From: Nocardioides caeni
Lineage (GTDB): Bacteria; Actinomycetota; Actinomycetes; Propionibacteriales; Nocardioidaceae
Direction: 5' to 3'
Length of the DNA: 64,000 nt
NCBI RefSeq assembly: GCF_004912195.1
Contig: NZ_STGW01000009.1
Span: 62,669 to 126,668, forward strand
How positions within the stretch are numbered: position 1 is the stretch's first letter; the number at the start of each line of letters is the position of its first letter. This document shows, piece by piece, positions 8,272 to 17,654 of this stretch. The notes under the pieces are model-generated. The model saw only the letters and a list, made by a program, of their open reading frames with translations, made no database searches and was not told where the DNA came from. The position numbers and the translations under genes were made by a program.

Positions 8272-9410
8272 CCGAGCAACCGTCGTACGAATCCACCACG
8301 GCGTGGCGTGAGCTCACCGCCGGCCTGGCCGAGCTCGACGCCGCCTTCCTGACCGGCGAGCGGGCCGCGCCGGACGAGGTCGGCGCCGTCGGCGGCTACC
8401 GGATGCTCGCTACGCTGCTCGGCGTCGCCTGCGACACCTACCTCTTCCCCGACACCGCCCGGCCGCGCTTCGTCGAGACGGTGACGCCGCACCGTCGGGA
8501 CCGGCGGTGGGGCGGGGACAACACCGACGCCTGGTACCTGTTGTGCGTCCTCGACCCCGCACGCCACTACCGCGTCACCGGACGTCGGCACGACAGCGTC
8601 TACTTCTCCCTCACCGTCTACAACCAGCCCGCCCCCGGCGCCTGGTCCGATCGGGTGATCGGCGTCGTCAACGACAGCGACCTCACCTTCGGGCCGGACG
8701 GCGAGTTCGAGCTGCGGATGGGACCCACACGCCCCGACGACTGGACCGGACCGTTCATCGAGCTCGCCGACGACGCCTTCGTCGCGCTCACCCGCGACTA
8801 CCAGGGCGACCCGCTGACCGGCCGGCCCGTCGAGTGGGAGATCGAGGCCGTGGAGCCGGCCGGGCCCGTCATCCGCTCGGACGCGGCCACGGCCGCCGCG
8901 CTCCGCGCCATGCTCGGCTGGATGCGCACCATGCTCGCCATCGTGCCCACCCCGCTGGCCCAGCGCGCCGAGGAGCCCACCCCCGGGCAGCTCGGCCACG
9001 AGACCGCCCACGGCACCAACGAGTTCGCCGAGCCCTACCAGGTGCCCGACTTCGTCTTCGGCTGGTCCGCCACCGACGCCTGTTACTCCTTCGGCAGCTT
9101 CGACCTCGAGCCCGACGAGGTCCTCGAGGCCACCTTCCGTCCGCCCGCGTGCCGCTTCTGGAACCTGACCGTCTGGAACGAGTACATGGCCGGCAGCAGC
9201 GCCACCGACGGCCGCACCTCGATCAACATCGAGACGGCCGTCCTGAACGACGACGGCACGGTCACCGTGCTCATCGGGCGCTCACTGCCCGAGCACCCCA
9301 ACGGCGTCACCACCCTCGACCTGCCGCGTGGCAACCTCGCCCTGCGATTCTTCCACCCCGACCGGGTGCCCGAGCGGCCGGTGACGAGGGTGCAGCGCGC
9401 CGCTGGTTGA
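8268..9410 (+). CDS. DUF1214 domain-containing protein
   Basis: A 380-residue protein with a C-terminal DUF1214-like region (about residues 270-375): TDACYSFGSFDLEPDEVLE, RFWNLTVWNEYM, and the closing GNLALRFFHPDR. The function of the family is not settled. It has no signal peptide. The ATG at 8268 overlaps the TetR stop, so translation is coupled. The last residues (AAG) and the TGA lie at the edge of a repeat unit of the TGGTTGAGG...CGAAACC type (9404-9444): the stop codon is the TGA inside TGGTTGAGG. This suggests the original 3' end of the gene was replaced or trimmed by the repeat, with only the last residue or two affected. Confidence 0.82.
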   Translation: MTEQPSYESTTAWRELTAGLAELDAAFLTGERAAPDEVGAVGGYRMLATLLGVACDTYLFPDTARPRFVETVTPHRRDRRWGGDNTDAWYLLCVLDPARHYRVTGRRHDSVYFSLTVYNQPAPGAWSDRVIGVVNDSDLTFGPDGEFELRMGPTRPDDWTGPFIELADDAFVALTRDYQGDPLTGRPVEWEIEAVEPAGPVIRSDAATAAALRAMLGWMRTMLAIVPTPLAQRAEEPTPGQLGHETAHGTNEFAEPYQVPDFVFGWSATDACYSFGSFDLEPDEVLEATFRPPACRFWNLTVWNEYMAGSSATDGRTSINIETAVLNDDGTVTVLIGRSLPEHPNGVTTLDLPRGNLALRFFHPDRVPERPVTRVQRAAG

Positions 9411-9600
9411 GGTGCGAGGCCGCCCGCGGCCGAGCCTCGAAACCGCCGGACCCACCTACGGAACGCAACTCGCCTGGTTTCGAGACGCCCGCAGGCCGTA
9501 CGCCGGACCGGGCCGGGCAAGGTCCCGGCATCGGCTCACCTGGTTTCGATACGCGCGGTCGCGGGTTCGTTCCTCACCCGCGGCGCTACTCAACCTCCTC
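9404..9600. repeat. Cluster of three dispersed-repeat units (TGGTTGAG / TGGTTTCGA type)
   Basis: Unit 1 runs from TGGTTGAGG (9404-9412) to CGAAACC (9438-9444). Unit 2 starts at CTGGTTTCGAGACG (9474-9487). Unit 3 starts at TGGTTTCGATACG (9541-9553) and ends in CTACTCAACCTC. Units 2 and 3 begin in the opposite sense to unit 1. The same core, TGGTTGAGCTTGTCGAAACC, recurs at 57197-57216. These look like members of a short palindromic repeat family dispersed in the genome. Confidence 0.65.
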
Positions 9601-9608
9601 GGCCGACG

Positions 9609-9635
9609 CCAGCCCGCTCGTGCCTCGCGGGCTGG
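9609..9635. terminator. Hairpin between convergent DUF1214 and guaB3 genes
   Basis: CCAGCCCGC (9609-9617) and GCGGGCTGG (9627-9635) form a perfect 9-bp stem with a 9-nt loop. It lies 14 bp beyond the guaB3 stop. There is no clear T tract, as is common for actinobacterial terminators, so it could also be part of the adjacent repeat cluster. Confidence 0.5.
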
Positions 9636-9649
9636 CTGGCCTCGGACGC

Positions 9650-10756
9650 TCAGCCGCGGACGACCTCCACCCGCTGGAATTCCTTGAGCTCGGTGTAGCC
9701 GGTGGTCGCCATCGAGCGCTTCAGCGCACCGACGAGGTTCATCGTGCCGTCGGCGACGCGGGAGGGGCCGAAGAGGATCTCCTCGATCGAGCCGACCTGC
9801 TCGAACTCGACCCGCTTGCCGCGCGGGAGGTCGGCGTGGTGGGCCTCGGCGCCCCAGTGGAAGCCGCGACCGGGCGCGTCGGTGGCGCGCGCGAAGGGCG
9901 AGCCGACCATGACGGCGTCGGCGCCGCAGGCGATCGCCTTGGCGAGGTCGCCGGACGTGCCGATCGAGCCGTCGGCGATGACGTGGACGTAGCGGCCACC
10001 CGACTCGTCGAGGTAGTCGCGCCGGGCGGCGGCGACGTCCGCGACGGCGCTGGCCATCGGGACGGCGATGCCGAGGACGGTGCGCGTCGTGTGGGCTGCG
10101 CCGCCACCGAATCCGACGAGGACGCCGGCGGCGCCGGTGCGCATCAGGTGCAGGGCCGCTTGGTGGGTCGCGCAGCCACCGACGATGACGGGGACGTCGA
10201 GCTCGTAGATGAACTCCTTGAGGTTCAGCGGCTCCGCCTGCCCGGAGACGTGCTCGGCGGAGACCGTCGTGCCGCGGATGACGAACAGGTCGACGCCCGC
10301 GTCGGTGACGGCCTTCGCGAACTCCTTGGTCCGCTGCGGCGAGAGCGACCCGGCGACGGTGACGCCGGACTCGCGGACCTCACGGATCCGCTCGGCGATG
10401 AGCTCGGCCTTGATCGGCTCGGTGTAGATCTCCTGCAGGCGACGGGTGGCCTCCTCGCCCTGCAGGCCGGCGACCTCCTCGAGCAGCGGCTCGGGGTCGT
10501 CGTAGCGCGTCCACAGGCCCTCGAGGTTGAGCACGCCCAGCCCGCCGAACCGGCCGAACGCGATCGCCGTCGCCGGCGACATCACCGAGTCCATCGGCGC
10601 CGCGAGGATCGGCAGCTCGAACCGGTAGGCGTCGATCTGCCAGTCGACGTTGACCTCCTCGGGGTCGCGGGTGCGCCGGGAGGGCACGATCGCGATGTCG
10701 TCGAAGGAGTACGCCGTCCGGGCCCGCTTGGCGCGGCCGATCTCGATGTCGCTCAC
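9650..10756 (-). CDS. guaB3: GuaB3-family IMP dehydrogenase-related protein
   Basis: A 368-residue TIM-barrel protein of the IMPDH/GMP reductase superfamily without CBS domains. Conserved runs include SFDDIAIVPSRRT, PILAAPMDSVMSP, VIADGSIGTSGDLAKAI and GADAVMVGSPFARA. The loop that carries the catalytic Cys in IMP dehydrogenase (GSICTTR in the guaB product at 13596) reads GGGAAHTTR here, without a cysteine. The reaction of GuaB3 proteins is therefore uncertain from the sequence. The GTG start at 10756 is 34 bp from a divergent lipocalin-like gene. In mycobacteria guaB3 and guaB2 are adjacent; here three genes separate them. Confidence 0.9.
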   Translation of the reverse strand: MSDIEIGRAKRARTAYSFDDIAIVPSRRTRDPEEVNVDWQIDAYRFELPILAAPMDSVMSPATAIAFGRFGGLGVLNLEGLWTRYDDPEPLLEEVAGLQGEEATRRLQEIYTEPIKAELIAERIREVRESGVTVAGSLSPQRTKEFAKAVTDAGVDLFVIRGTTVSAEHVSGQAEPLNLKEFIYELDVPVIVGGCATHQAALHLMRTGAAGVLVGFGGGAAHTTRTVLGIAVPMASAVADVAAARRDYLDESGGRYVHVIADGSIGTSGDLAKAIACGADAVMVGSPFARATDAPGRGFHWGAEAHHADLPRGKRVEFEQVGSIEEILFGPSRVADGTMNLVGALKRSMATTGYTELKEFQRVEVVRG

Positions 10757-10790
10757 CGGGGCAGACTATCGGGGAGGGCAGACTCGACCT

Positions 10791-11249
10791 GTGATCGACC
10801 CGAGCCCCGCCGCGGGCAACGACTTGTCGGGCACCTGGTACGTCGTCCGCACCAGTCTGCCGTTCTGGCGCCGTCGCTCGGACCCCGCGATCGGCTACAC
10901 GCCGCTTCCCGACGGCCGGGTGACCGACACGGTGACCTATCGACGGCGCGGACGGGAGCGGATGGTGCTCGGCGTGGACACCCCGACCGGCCCGGGCACG
11001 TGGCAGTGGCGGGGCGTCGGCGCCACCCGGCTGCTCACCTCACGCTGGCAGGTGCTGGCGCACGAGGAGCCGTGGCTGGTCACGCTCTTCGAGCGCACGC
11101 CGTTCACGGCCGCCGGCGTCGACGTGTGCTGGCGCGTCCCGGCGCCGGAGCCGGACGCGCTCGCGCGCGTGTGCGAGCGGCTGGGCGACGTGCCGGGCGC
11201 GGCGCCGTACGTCGACCGGCTGTTCGCCCCGATGCACGAGCGGCGCTGA
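10791..11249 (+). CDS. Lipocalin-like beta-barrel protein
   Basis: A 152-residue protein opening with LSGTWYVVRTSLPFW, the G-x-W motif that begins lipocalin-like and related small-ligand beta-barrels. It continues with alternating strands such as VTDTVTYRRRGRERMVLGV and GTWQWRGVGATRLLTSRW. No signal peptide is present, so it is probably cytoplasmic. The GTG at 10791 is chosen because it starts just before the barrel and clears the guaB3 start on the other strand; an earlier in-frame start would overlap guaB3. The family call rests on the first motif and the strand pattern only. Ligand unknown. Confidence 0.65.
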   Translation: MIDPSPAAGNDLSGTWYVVRTSLPFWRRRSDPAIGYTPLPDGRVTDTVTYRRRGRERMVLGVDTPTGPGTWQWRGVGATRLLTSRWQVLAHEEPWLVTLFERTPFTAAGVDVCWRVPAPEPDALARVCERLGDVPGAAPYVDRLFAPMHERR

Positions 11250-11289
11250 GTCGGCCCGGGTCGGTCCGGGTCGGTCCGGGTCGGCCCGG
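11250..11289. repeat. Four 10-bp tandem repeats filling a convergent gap
   Basis: GTCGGCCCGG, GTCGGTCCGG, GTCGGTCCGG and GTCGGCCCGG follow each other without spacers. They occupy exactly the gap between the stop of the lipocalin-like gene (11249) and the stop of the lipase gene (11290). Each unit contains complementary CCGG ends, so the array can fold, which may help stop transcription from both sides. Confidence 0.8.
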
Positions 11290-12276
11290 TCAGTTGGATC
11301 CCCACAGCGGGAGGACGGGGATGCACGGCACGGGGGCGGCCTCGGCCGGGGCGAGCTCGTTGAGGACGAAGCCCCAGGTGCGCCGGCTGACCCCGATCGA
11401 CAGGTGCTCCGACTGGTCCGCCGGGCAGCCGTCCTGCAGCAGGATGTTGGTGACGCCGGGGCCGTCGAGGAACTGGCTGGTGTAGGGCGTCGCGATCTCG
11501 TCGTGCTGGGTCACGATGGTGACGTAGCGCGGACCGGGGCGGGTGTCGCCGTCGCCATAGATCCGTCGCTCGAGCTCCGAGCCGGTGATCTGCTGGGCGA
11601 GCGCGGGCAGGAAGGGCCGCAGCAGCAGCTGCCACACCGGGCCGAGGGTCGTGGGCCGGACGACGCCGTTGACGTCGGAGCCGTGGTTGCCCGGCGCGAT
11701 CCCGATGAAGGTGTGCACCTCGTCGGCCCCGCCGAGGAAGTTGATGTAGTAGTGCGGGGTCATCCCACCGCCCTGCGACCACCCGACGAGGTCCACCTTC
11801 GCCACACCGAACTCCGCGCGGACCCGGTCGACGTAGGCCGCCAGCTCACGTGCCGACTTCTCGATGTCACCCAGCGCCTGCAGCGGGAAGTTCGGGAGCG
11901 GCGTCACGTTGCCGTAGGTGAAGTTGCGGACGCAGAAGCCGTTGTTGGCGAGGAACGGCGACCCGGCGCCCCATTCCCAGCCGGAGCCGATCGTGAAGTT
12001 GACGAGGACCACCGGCCGCGGTCGGGCCGGCGTCAGCTGGCAGTCCGGGTCGTTGGAGCCCGGCGGGTGCCATCCCGGCACGAGGGTGCGGCCGAGCAGC
12101 CCGGGCAGCCAGGCCGTCGCGTTCCAGGTGACCGGCAGCTGCCCGGACGAGCTGGTCGTCCCGTTCGGCGTGGGCGCCGGCGGCTCGTCGGCATGGGCGG
12201 GAGCGAGCAGGCCGAGGACGGGGAGCAGCGCACCGAGGAGCAGTCCCACCACCCGGCCGCGAGTGGTGACGGTCAC
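11290..12276 (-). CDS. Secreted lipase/esterase (alpha/beta hydrolase)
   Basis: A 328-residue protein with a Sec signal peptide: hydrophobic GLLLGALLPVLGLLAPAHA, with cleavage expected after AHA near residue 29. The nucleophile serine lies in VGWSQGGGM near residue 165. A likely acid residue is in TQHDEIATPY and the histidine in SEHLSIG, in the right order for the catalytic triad. Four cysteines (DPDC, GFC, DGC, VPC) suggest extracellular disulfides. The arrangement fits class-2-type actinobacterial lipases that hydrolyse short- to medium-chain triacylglycerols or esters. The GTG at 12276 is the only start that keeps the signal peptide. It is expressed alone, convergent with the lipocalin-like gene. 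Confidence 0.85.
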   Translation of the reverse strand: MTVTTRGRVVGLLLGALLPVLGLLAPAHADEPPAPTPNGTTSSSGQLPVTWNATAWLPGLLGRTLVPGWHPPGSNDPDCQLTPARPRPVVLVNFTIGSGWEWGAGSPFLANNGFCVRNFTYGNVTPLPNFPLQALGDIEKSARELAAYVDRVRAEFGVAKVDLVGWSQGGGMTPHYYINFLGGADEVHTFIGIAPGNHGSDVNGVVRPTTLGPVWQLLLRPFLPALAQQITGSELERRIYGDGDTRPGPRYVTIVTQHDEIATPYTSQFLDGPGVTNILLQDGCPADQSEHLSIGVSRRTWGFVLNELAPAEAAPVPCIPVLPLWGSN

Positions 12277-12344
12277 ACCGCGACGCTAGGGCCCCACGCG
12301 GTCGGCGCGCAACGCTCCCGCCCCGTGCCCATCTCAGCCCGGTC

Positions 12345-13343
12345 TCAGCCGAGCAGGGCCTGCTCGATGTCGTCGAGCTGGCGCTCGAAGGCCTGGACCG
12401 AGTAGCTGGATCCCCAGACGACGTCTGGCACGACCTGCACCCGGCCGGCGCGTACGGCGGGGAGCCGGCTCCAGAGCGGGTTCGCCTCGAGGTCCGCGAT
12501 CACCTTGTCGGGGTCGTCGCCGTCGCTGACGAAGAGGACGTCGTGGACGAAGACCTCGGTGAGGTTCTCCGCCGACACCTCGACGTAGAACTCCTCGGGG
12601 GTCGGCCGGTCGCCCGGCAGTCCGAGCTCGTCGAGCAGTGGCATCACGTTGTTGGCGACGAGGCCGTCGCTGGTCGCTCGCAGGAACCCGACCGAGGGGC
12701 GCTCGCCCGCGGCGTCCAGTCGGGAGACGACGTCCGCGATCCGGTCACGCAGGTGCTGCTCGGCCTCGGTCGCCTTCTCCTCGAGGCCGACCGCGCGGCC
12801 GACGTCGGCCAGGAGTCGCATCGCCTCGTCGAGCGTGGTGTAGCCGTTGTAGGCAGCGAAGACGGGGGCGCCGACGGAGTTCAGCGCCTTGAAGATCGGC
12901 GCGTAGAAATCGGTGTAGATGGTGTCGGCCACCGCGAGGATCAGGTCCGGCTGCGCCGCGGCGAGCAGCTCGGCGTTGGGCTCGGAGAAGGTGCCCACGC
13001 TGGGCAGGTCCTTCAGCACGTCCGGCGCGGCGATGAAGTCCAGGTTGTCGAGGTCGATGTCGTCCTTGCCGAAGCCGACGATCCTCTCGATCGGGAAGCC
13101 GAGGGCGAGCAGGTTGCCGAGGACCTGCTGCTCCATCGCCACCACCCGCTGCGGGTCGGTCGGCACCTCGACGGTCCCGAACACGTCGTCGACCGTCCGG
13201 GTGGAGGACCCCGACGAGCCGGACGATCCCTTGCTGTCGCGGTCGTCACCGCAGGCGGTGAGCAGGCCGGCTGCGGCGATGATTCCGAGGAACTGGCGGC
13301 GGGTGGCCTCGTCGACGACGTCCGGACGTGCGAGCAACAACAT
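12345..13343 (-). CDS. Iron-siderophore ABC transporter substrate-binding lipoprotein
   Basis: A 332-residue periplasmic-binding-type protein. Residues 14-33 carry a twin-arginine run, TRRQFLGIIAAAGLLTAC, ending in the lipobox LTAC, so it is predicted to be a Tat-exported lipoprotein. The mature part has the two-lobed FepB/FhuD-like pattern: VVAMEQQVLGNLLALGFP, DLILAVADTIY and VSDGDDPDKVIADLEANPLW. It would capture ferric siderophores at the membrane surface. No permease or ATPase gene is next to it, so it must use a transporter encoded elsewhere. An IdeR/DtxR-type iron box (13363-13381) begins 20 bp upstream of the ATG, implying repression when iron is plentiful. Confidence 0.88.
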   Translation of the reverse strand: MLLLARPDVVDEATRRQFLGIIAAAGLLTACGDDRDSKGSSGSSGSSTRTVDDVFGTVEVPTDPQRVVAMEQQVLGNLLALGFPIERIVGFGKDDIDLDNLDFIAAPDVLKDLPSVGTFSEPNAELLAAAQPDLILAVADTIYTDFYAPIFKALNSVGAPVFAAYNGYTTLDEAMRLLADVGRAVGLEEKATEAEQHLRDRIADVVSRLDAAGERPSVGFLRATSDGLVANNVMPLLDELGLPGDRPTPEEFYVEVSAENLTEVFVHDVLFVSDGDDPDKVIADLEANPLWSRLPAVRAGRVQVVPDVVWGSSYSVQAFERQLDDIEQALLG

Positions 13344-13362
13344 GGGCGGTCCTCTCCATTGG

Positions 13363-13381
13363 TTAGGTGAGGTATACCTGA
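13363..13381. promoter_or_regulatory. IdeR/DtxR iron box
   Basis: TTAGGTGAGGTATACCTGA matches the 19-bp IdeR consensus (TTAGGTTAGGCTAACCTAA) at 14 positions and contains the perfect palindrome AGGTATACCT. It lies 19 bp upstream of the siderophore-binding lipoprotein start and would repress it in iron-replete cells. Confidence 0.78.
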
Positions 13382-13519
13382 TTTAACCCGCGCCGGATGC
13401 CCCTGCCCACGCCACCGAGCCCCGCTCGCGACCTGCAGAGTCGGCTTGCCGCCAGGCCAGGGCAGGACCTACGTAAGACAACCGCGGCGCGGCAGCGCGG
13501 CGCCCCGCGGCGAAGCCGC

Positions 13520-13574
13520 GTCGGTGAGGGCCCGCGGGCCGAGCGCAGCGAGCGCCCGTGCGGACCTCACCGAC
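13520..13574. terminator. Long hairpin downstream of guaB
   Basis: GTCGGTGAGG (13520-13529) and CCTCACCGAC (13565-13574) are perfect 10-bp arms around a GC-rich 35-nt loop that itself can pair. It lies 21 bp beyond the guaB stop and is a likely terminator or palindromic repeat unit. The rest of the 13382-13519 gap shows no gene. Confidence 0.5.
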
Positions 13575-13595
13575 TGGGCGACGCGCTCGCGCGAT

Positions 13596-15095
<1,500 letters not shown>

Positions 15096-15167
15096 TCATT
15101 CAGTCTAGGCCGTGTCCCGGGTCACTCCCCCACCACCATTCCTTGACACGGCCGGGACGCTGGTCGG

Positions 15168-16634
15168 GTGAGCACCGCGACCTCGGAACTTTCTCCGCAC
15201 GTCCTCGTCCTCTTCGGCGCGACCGGCGATCTCGCGGCCCGCAAGCTGTTCCCCGGTCTCTATCGGCTCGCCGCTGCCGGGCGTCTGCCGGAGCACTTCG
15301 AGGTGATCGGCAGCGGGCGCCATGCCCCCGACTCGGTGGACGACTTCCGGGCCGAGGTGCGCGCGGCGCTCGACGAGTTCGTCGGGGACTACGACGAGGA
15401 CGTGGCGAAGGGCCTGCTGGACCGAATCGGCTTCGTCGCCTCGTCCGCCGATGACGGCAGCGCGCTCCGGGAGGCGGTGGAGCAGGCCGAGGACCGGCTG
15501 CTGTCGGCGGGCGGCTGCCTGCTGGGCGACGTACGCCGGTTGTTCTATCTCTCGGTGCCGCCGGGTGCGGTCGAGGGGATGGCGCGGATGCTCGACCGCG
15601 AGGACCTGACGGCGCGGGCCCGGCTGGTCGCGGAGAAGCCCTTCGGCACCGATCTGGCCTCGGCCCGGCAGCTGCACGACGTGCTGTGCGAGGTCTTCGA
15701 CGAGTCGCAGATCTTCCGGATCGACCACTTCCTCGGCAAGGAGGCGGTGCAGAACATCCTCGCGTTGCGCTTCGCCAACGGACTGTTCGAGCCGGCGTGG
15801 GACCGGCACAGCATCGAGTCGGTGCAGATCGACGTGCCGGAGAAGCTGACGGTCGAGGGACGCGGCAGCTTCTATGAAGGCACCGGCTGCCTGCGCGACA
15901 TGGTCACGACGCACCTGTGCCAGCTGCTCGGCTTCGTCGCACTCGAGGACCCGCACGCGTTCCGGGAGTCGGCACTGCGCGCGGCGAAGGCGGCCGCCTT
16001 CGCCGCGGTGCGGCCGCTGGACCCTGGTCGCGTCGTCTTCGGCCAGTACGACGGCTATCGCGACGAGCCCGACGTCGCCGACGACTCGGACGTGGAGACC
16101 TTCGTCGCGATCGAGGCGTGGATCGACAACGACCGGTGGCGCGGCGTGCCCTTCTATCTCCGCACCGGCAAGGCCCTCGCCGAGGGCCGGCGCACGATCA
16201 CGGTGCGCTTCCACGATCCCCGGCACCGCTGGCTCAAGCCCGCCGACGGCGGGGAGCCGCCGCCCAACGAGCTGGTCATCGAGCTCGCGGACCAGCCCCG
16301 GATCGCCATCGACGTCCGGGCGAAGCGGCCCGGCCCGGACATGGCGCTCGTGGAGGGGGTCTTCCGCCTGGACCTGGTCGGCGACGTGCCGGACGCCGAT
16401 CCGCTGGAGGCCTACGAACGGCTGCTGCTCGACGTCATGCGCGGCGACCGCACCCTCTTCATCTCCTCCGGCGAGGTGGACCGGCTCTGGGAGATCTGCC
16501 AGCCGGTGCTGGACCGGCGGCCGCCGACCGAGCCCTACGAGGTCGGCTCCTGGGGGCCGGAGGCGGCCCTGGCGCTGCCGACGGGCGGATGGCGGCTGGG
16601 CAACCACCCACCCGACCGGGAGCTCACCCGGTGA
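15168..16634 (+). CDS. zwf: Glucose-6-phosphate dehydrogenase
   Basis: A 488-residue enzyme making 6-phosphogluconolactone and NADPH (or NADH) at the entry of the pentose phosphate route. The nucleotide-binding N-terminus is [18 protein letters not shown] and the active-site motif is [13 protein letters not shown] near residue 185, with the catalytic His two residues further on in the chain of the fold. VAEKPFGTD and [12 protein letters not shown] supply substrate contacts. It stands alone, without the tal, tkt, opcA or pgl genes of the usual actinobacterial cluster, so it may be a second zwf copy. The GTG at 15168 is the first start that gives the full Rossmann motif. Confidence 0.94.
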   Translation: MSTATSELSPHVLVLFGATGDLAARKLFPGLYRLAAAGRLPEHFEVIGSGRHAPDSVDDFRAEVRAALDEFVGDYDEDVAKGLLDRIGFVASSADDGSALREAVEQAEDRLLSAGGCLLGDVRRLFYLSVPPGAVEGMARMLDREDLTARARLVAEKPFGTDLASARQLHDVLCEVFDESQIFRIDHFLGKEAVQNILALRFANGLFEPAWDRHSIESVQIDVPEKLTVEGRGSFYEGTGCLRDMVTTHLCQLLGFVALEDPHAFRESALRAAKAAAFAAVRPLDPGRVVFGQYDGYRDEPDVADDSDVETFVAIEAWIDNDRWRGVPFYLRTGKALAEGRRTITVRFHDPRHRWLKPADGGEPPPNELVIELADQPRIAIDVRAKRPGPDMALVEGVFRLDLVGDVPDADPLEAYERLLLDVMRGDRTLFISSGEVDRLWEICQPVLDRRPPTEPYEVGSWGPEAALALPTGGWRLGNHPPDRELTR

Positions 16635-16649
16635 TCCGACCGAGCAGGC

Positions 16650-17654
16650 TCAGGAGTGGTGGGTCCACTCCTCCGACTGGGTGAGCCGGAGGAGATAGAC
16701 CAGCGGCGGTACGACGACCACGACCGCCAGGCCGACCGCGACGAGCAGGCCCTGCAGGGTGGCGGTGGCACCGGCCGCGTCGGCGATCGTGACCTCGTCG
16801 ACCAGCAGCCACGGGTACTGGCCGACGCCCCAGCCGGACACCACGGCTGCCACGGCGACGACGGCGGCCAGCCGGGAGACCGCATAGCGGCGCCGCCACA
16901 GCAGCACCATCGTCGCCAGGCCCGCGACGCCGGCGAGGAGGACCAGTGGCGCGGCCCGTCCCTCGAGCCCGTCGGCCAGGGTCGGCGCATCGCGCTCGAT
17001 CGGCAGCAGGGCCGCGAAGACCAGTGCACCCGTCACGGCACCCACGCCGAGAGCCCGAGTCCGGATGTCGTCGGCGAGCGACTCGTTGCCGCTGCGGCGC
17101 GCGTCCGCGACCAGGAAGGTGCCGGCGAGGAACGCGCAGGTCCCGACGGCGATCAGCCCGCCGAAGAGCGAGGTGGGGTTGAGCCACGAGTCCCACCGGT
17201 CACCGGTGCCCTCGAGCGGGACCCGACCGGAGGCGATCCCGCCCGCCACCGTGCCGAGGAAGAAGGGCGTGATGATGGACGAGGTCGCGAAGACGACGCC
17301 GAACAGGCGCGCCTGGGCCAGCGTGGCGGCGTACTTGCGGAAGGCGAAGCTGGCGCCGCGCAGCACGATCCCGAGCAGGGCGAGCAGCAGCGGGAGCACC
17401 AGCGTCGACATCGCAGCGGCGAAGGACTCGGGGAAGCCGGTCCACCAGATCACGAGGACGTAGATCAGCCAGACGTGGTTGGCCTCCCAGACCGGGCCGA
17501 TGCTGTGGTCGACGAGGGTCCGCAGCTCGGCGCCGCGGCGGGCGCTGCCGGCGGTGAGGTCGAAGAAGCCCGACCCGAAGTCGGCTCCGCCGAGGACGGC
17601 GTAGGCGATGACCCCGACGAAGAGGGCGGCGGCGACCGCCAGCTCGAGGCTCAT
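16650..17654 (-). CDS. cydB: Cytochrome bd oxidase subunit II
   Basis: A 334-residue integral membrane protein with about eight to nine hydrophobic segments, starting ELAVAAALFVGVIAYAVLGGADFGSGFFDLTAG, the CydB signature with the conserved GGADFG. WEANHVWLIYVLVIWWTGFPESFA is also diagnostic. With CydA it forms the high-oxygen-affinity bd-type quinol oxidase in the cytoplasmic membrane. The ATG at 17654 overlaps the cydA stop by 4 bp. No cydDC exporter genes follow; the gene ends 15 bp before the zwf stop on the other strand. Confidence 0.94.
   Translation of the reverse strand: MSLELAVAAALFVGVIAYAVLGGADFGSGFFDLTAGSARRGAELRTLVDHSIGPVWEANHVWLIYVLVIWWTGFPESFAAAMSTLVLPLLLALLGIVLRGASFAFRKYAATLAQARLFGVVFATSSIITPFFLGTVAGGIASGRVPLEGTGDRWDSWLNPTSLFGGLIAVGTCAFLAGTFLVADARRSGNESLADDIRTRALGVGAVTGALVFAALLPIERDAPTLADGLEGRAAPLVLLAGVAGLATMVLLWRRRYAVSRLAAVVAVAAVVSGWGVGQYPWLLVDEVTIADAAGATATLQGLLVAVGLAVVVVVPPLVYLLRLTQSEEWTHHS

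Noticed and set aside
9650..10756. guaB3 as a decayed guaB pseudogene because it lacks the CBS domains and the active-site Cys
   Set aside because: The frame is intact over 368 codons and matches the separate GuaB3 family, which has this size and lacks these parts.
15143..15170. TTGACA at 15143 as the -35 box of a zwf promoter
   Set aside because: A -10 box at normal spacing would fall on or after the GTG at 15168, and no TANNNT hexamer is found there.
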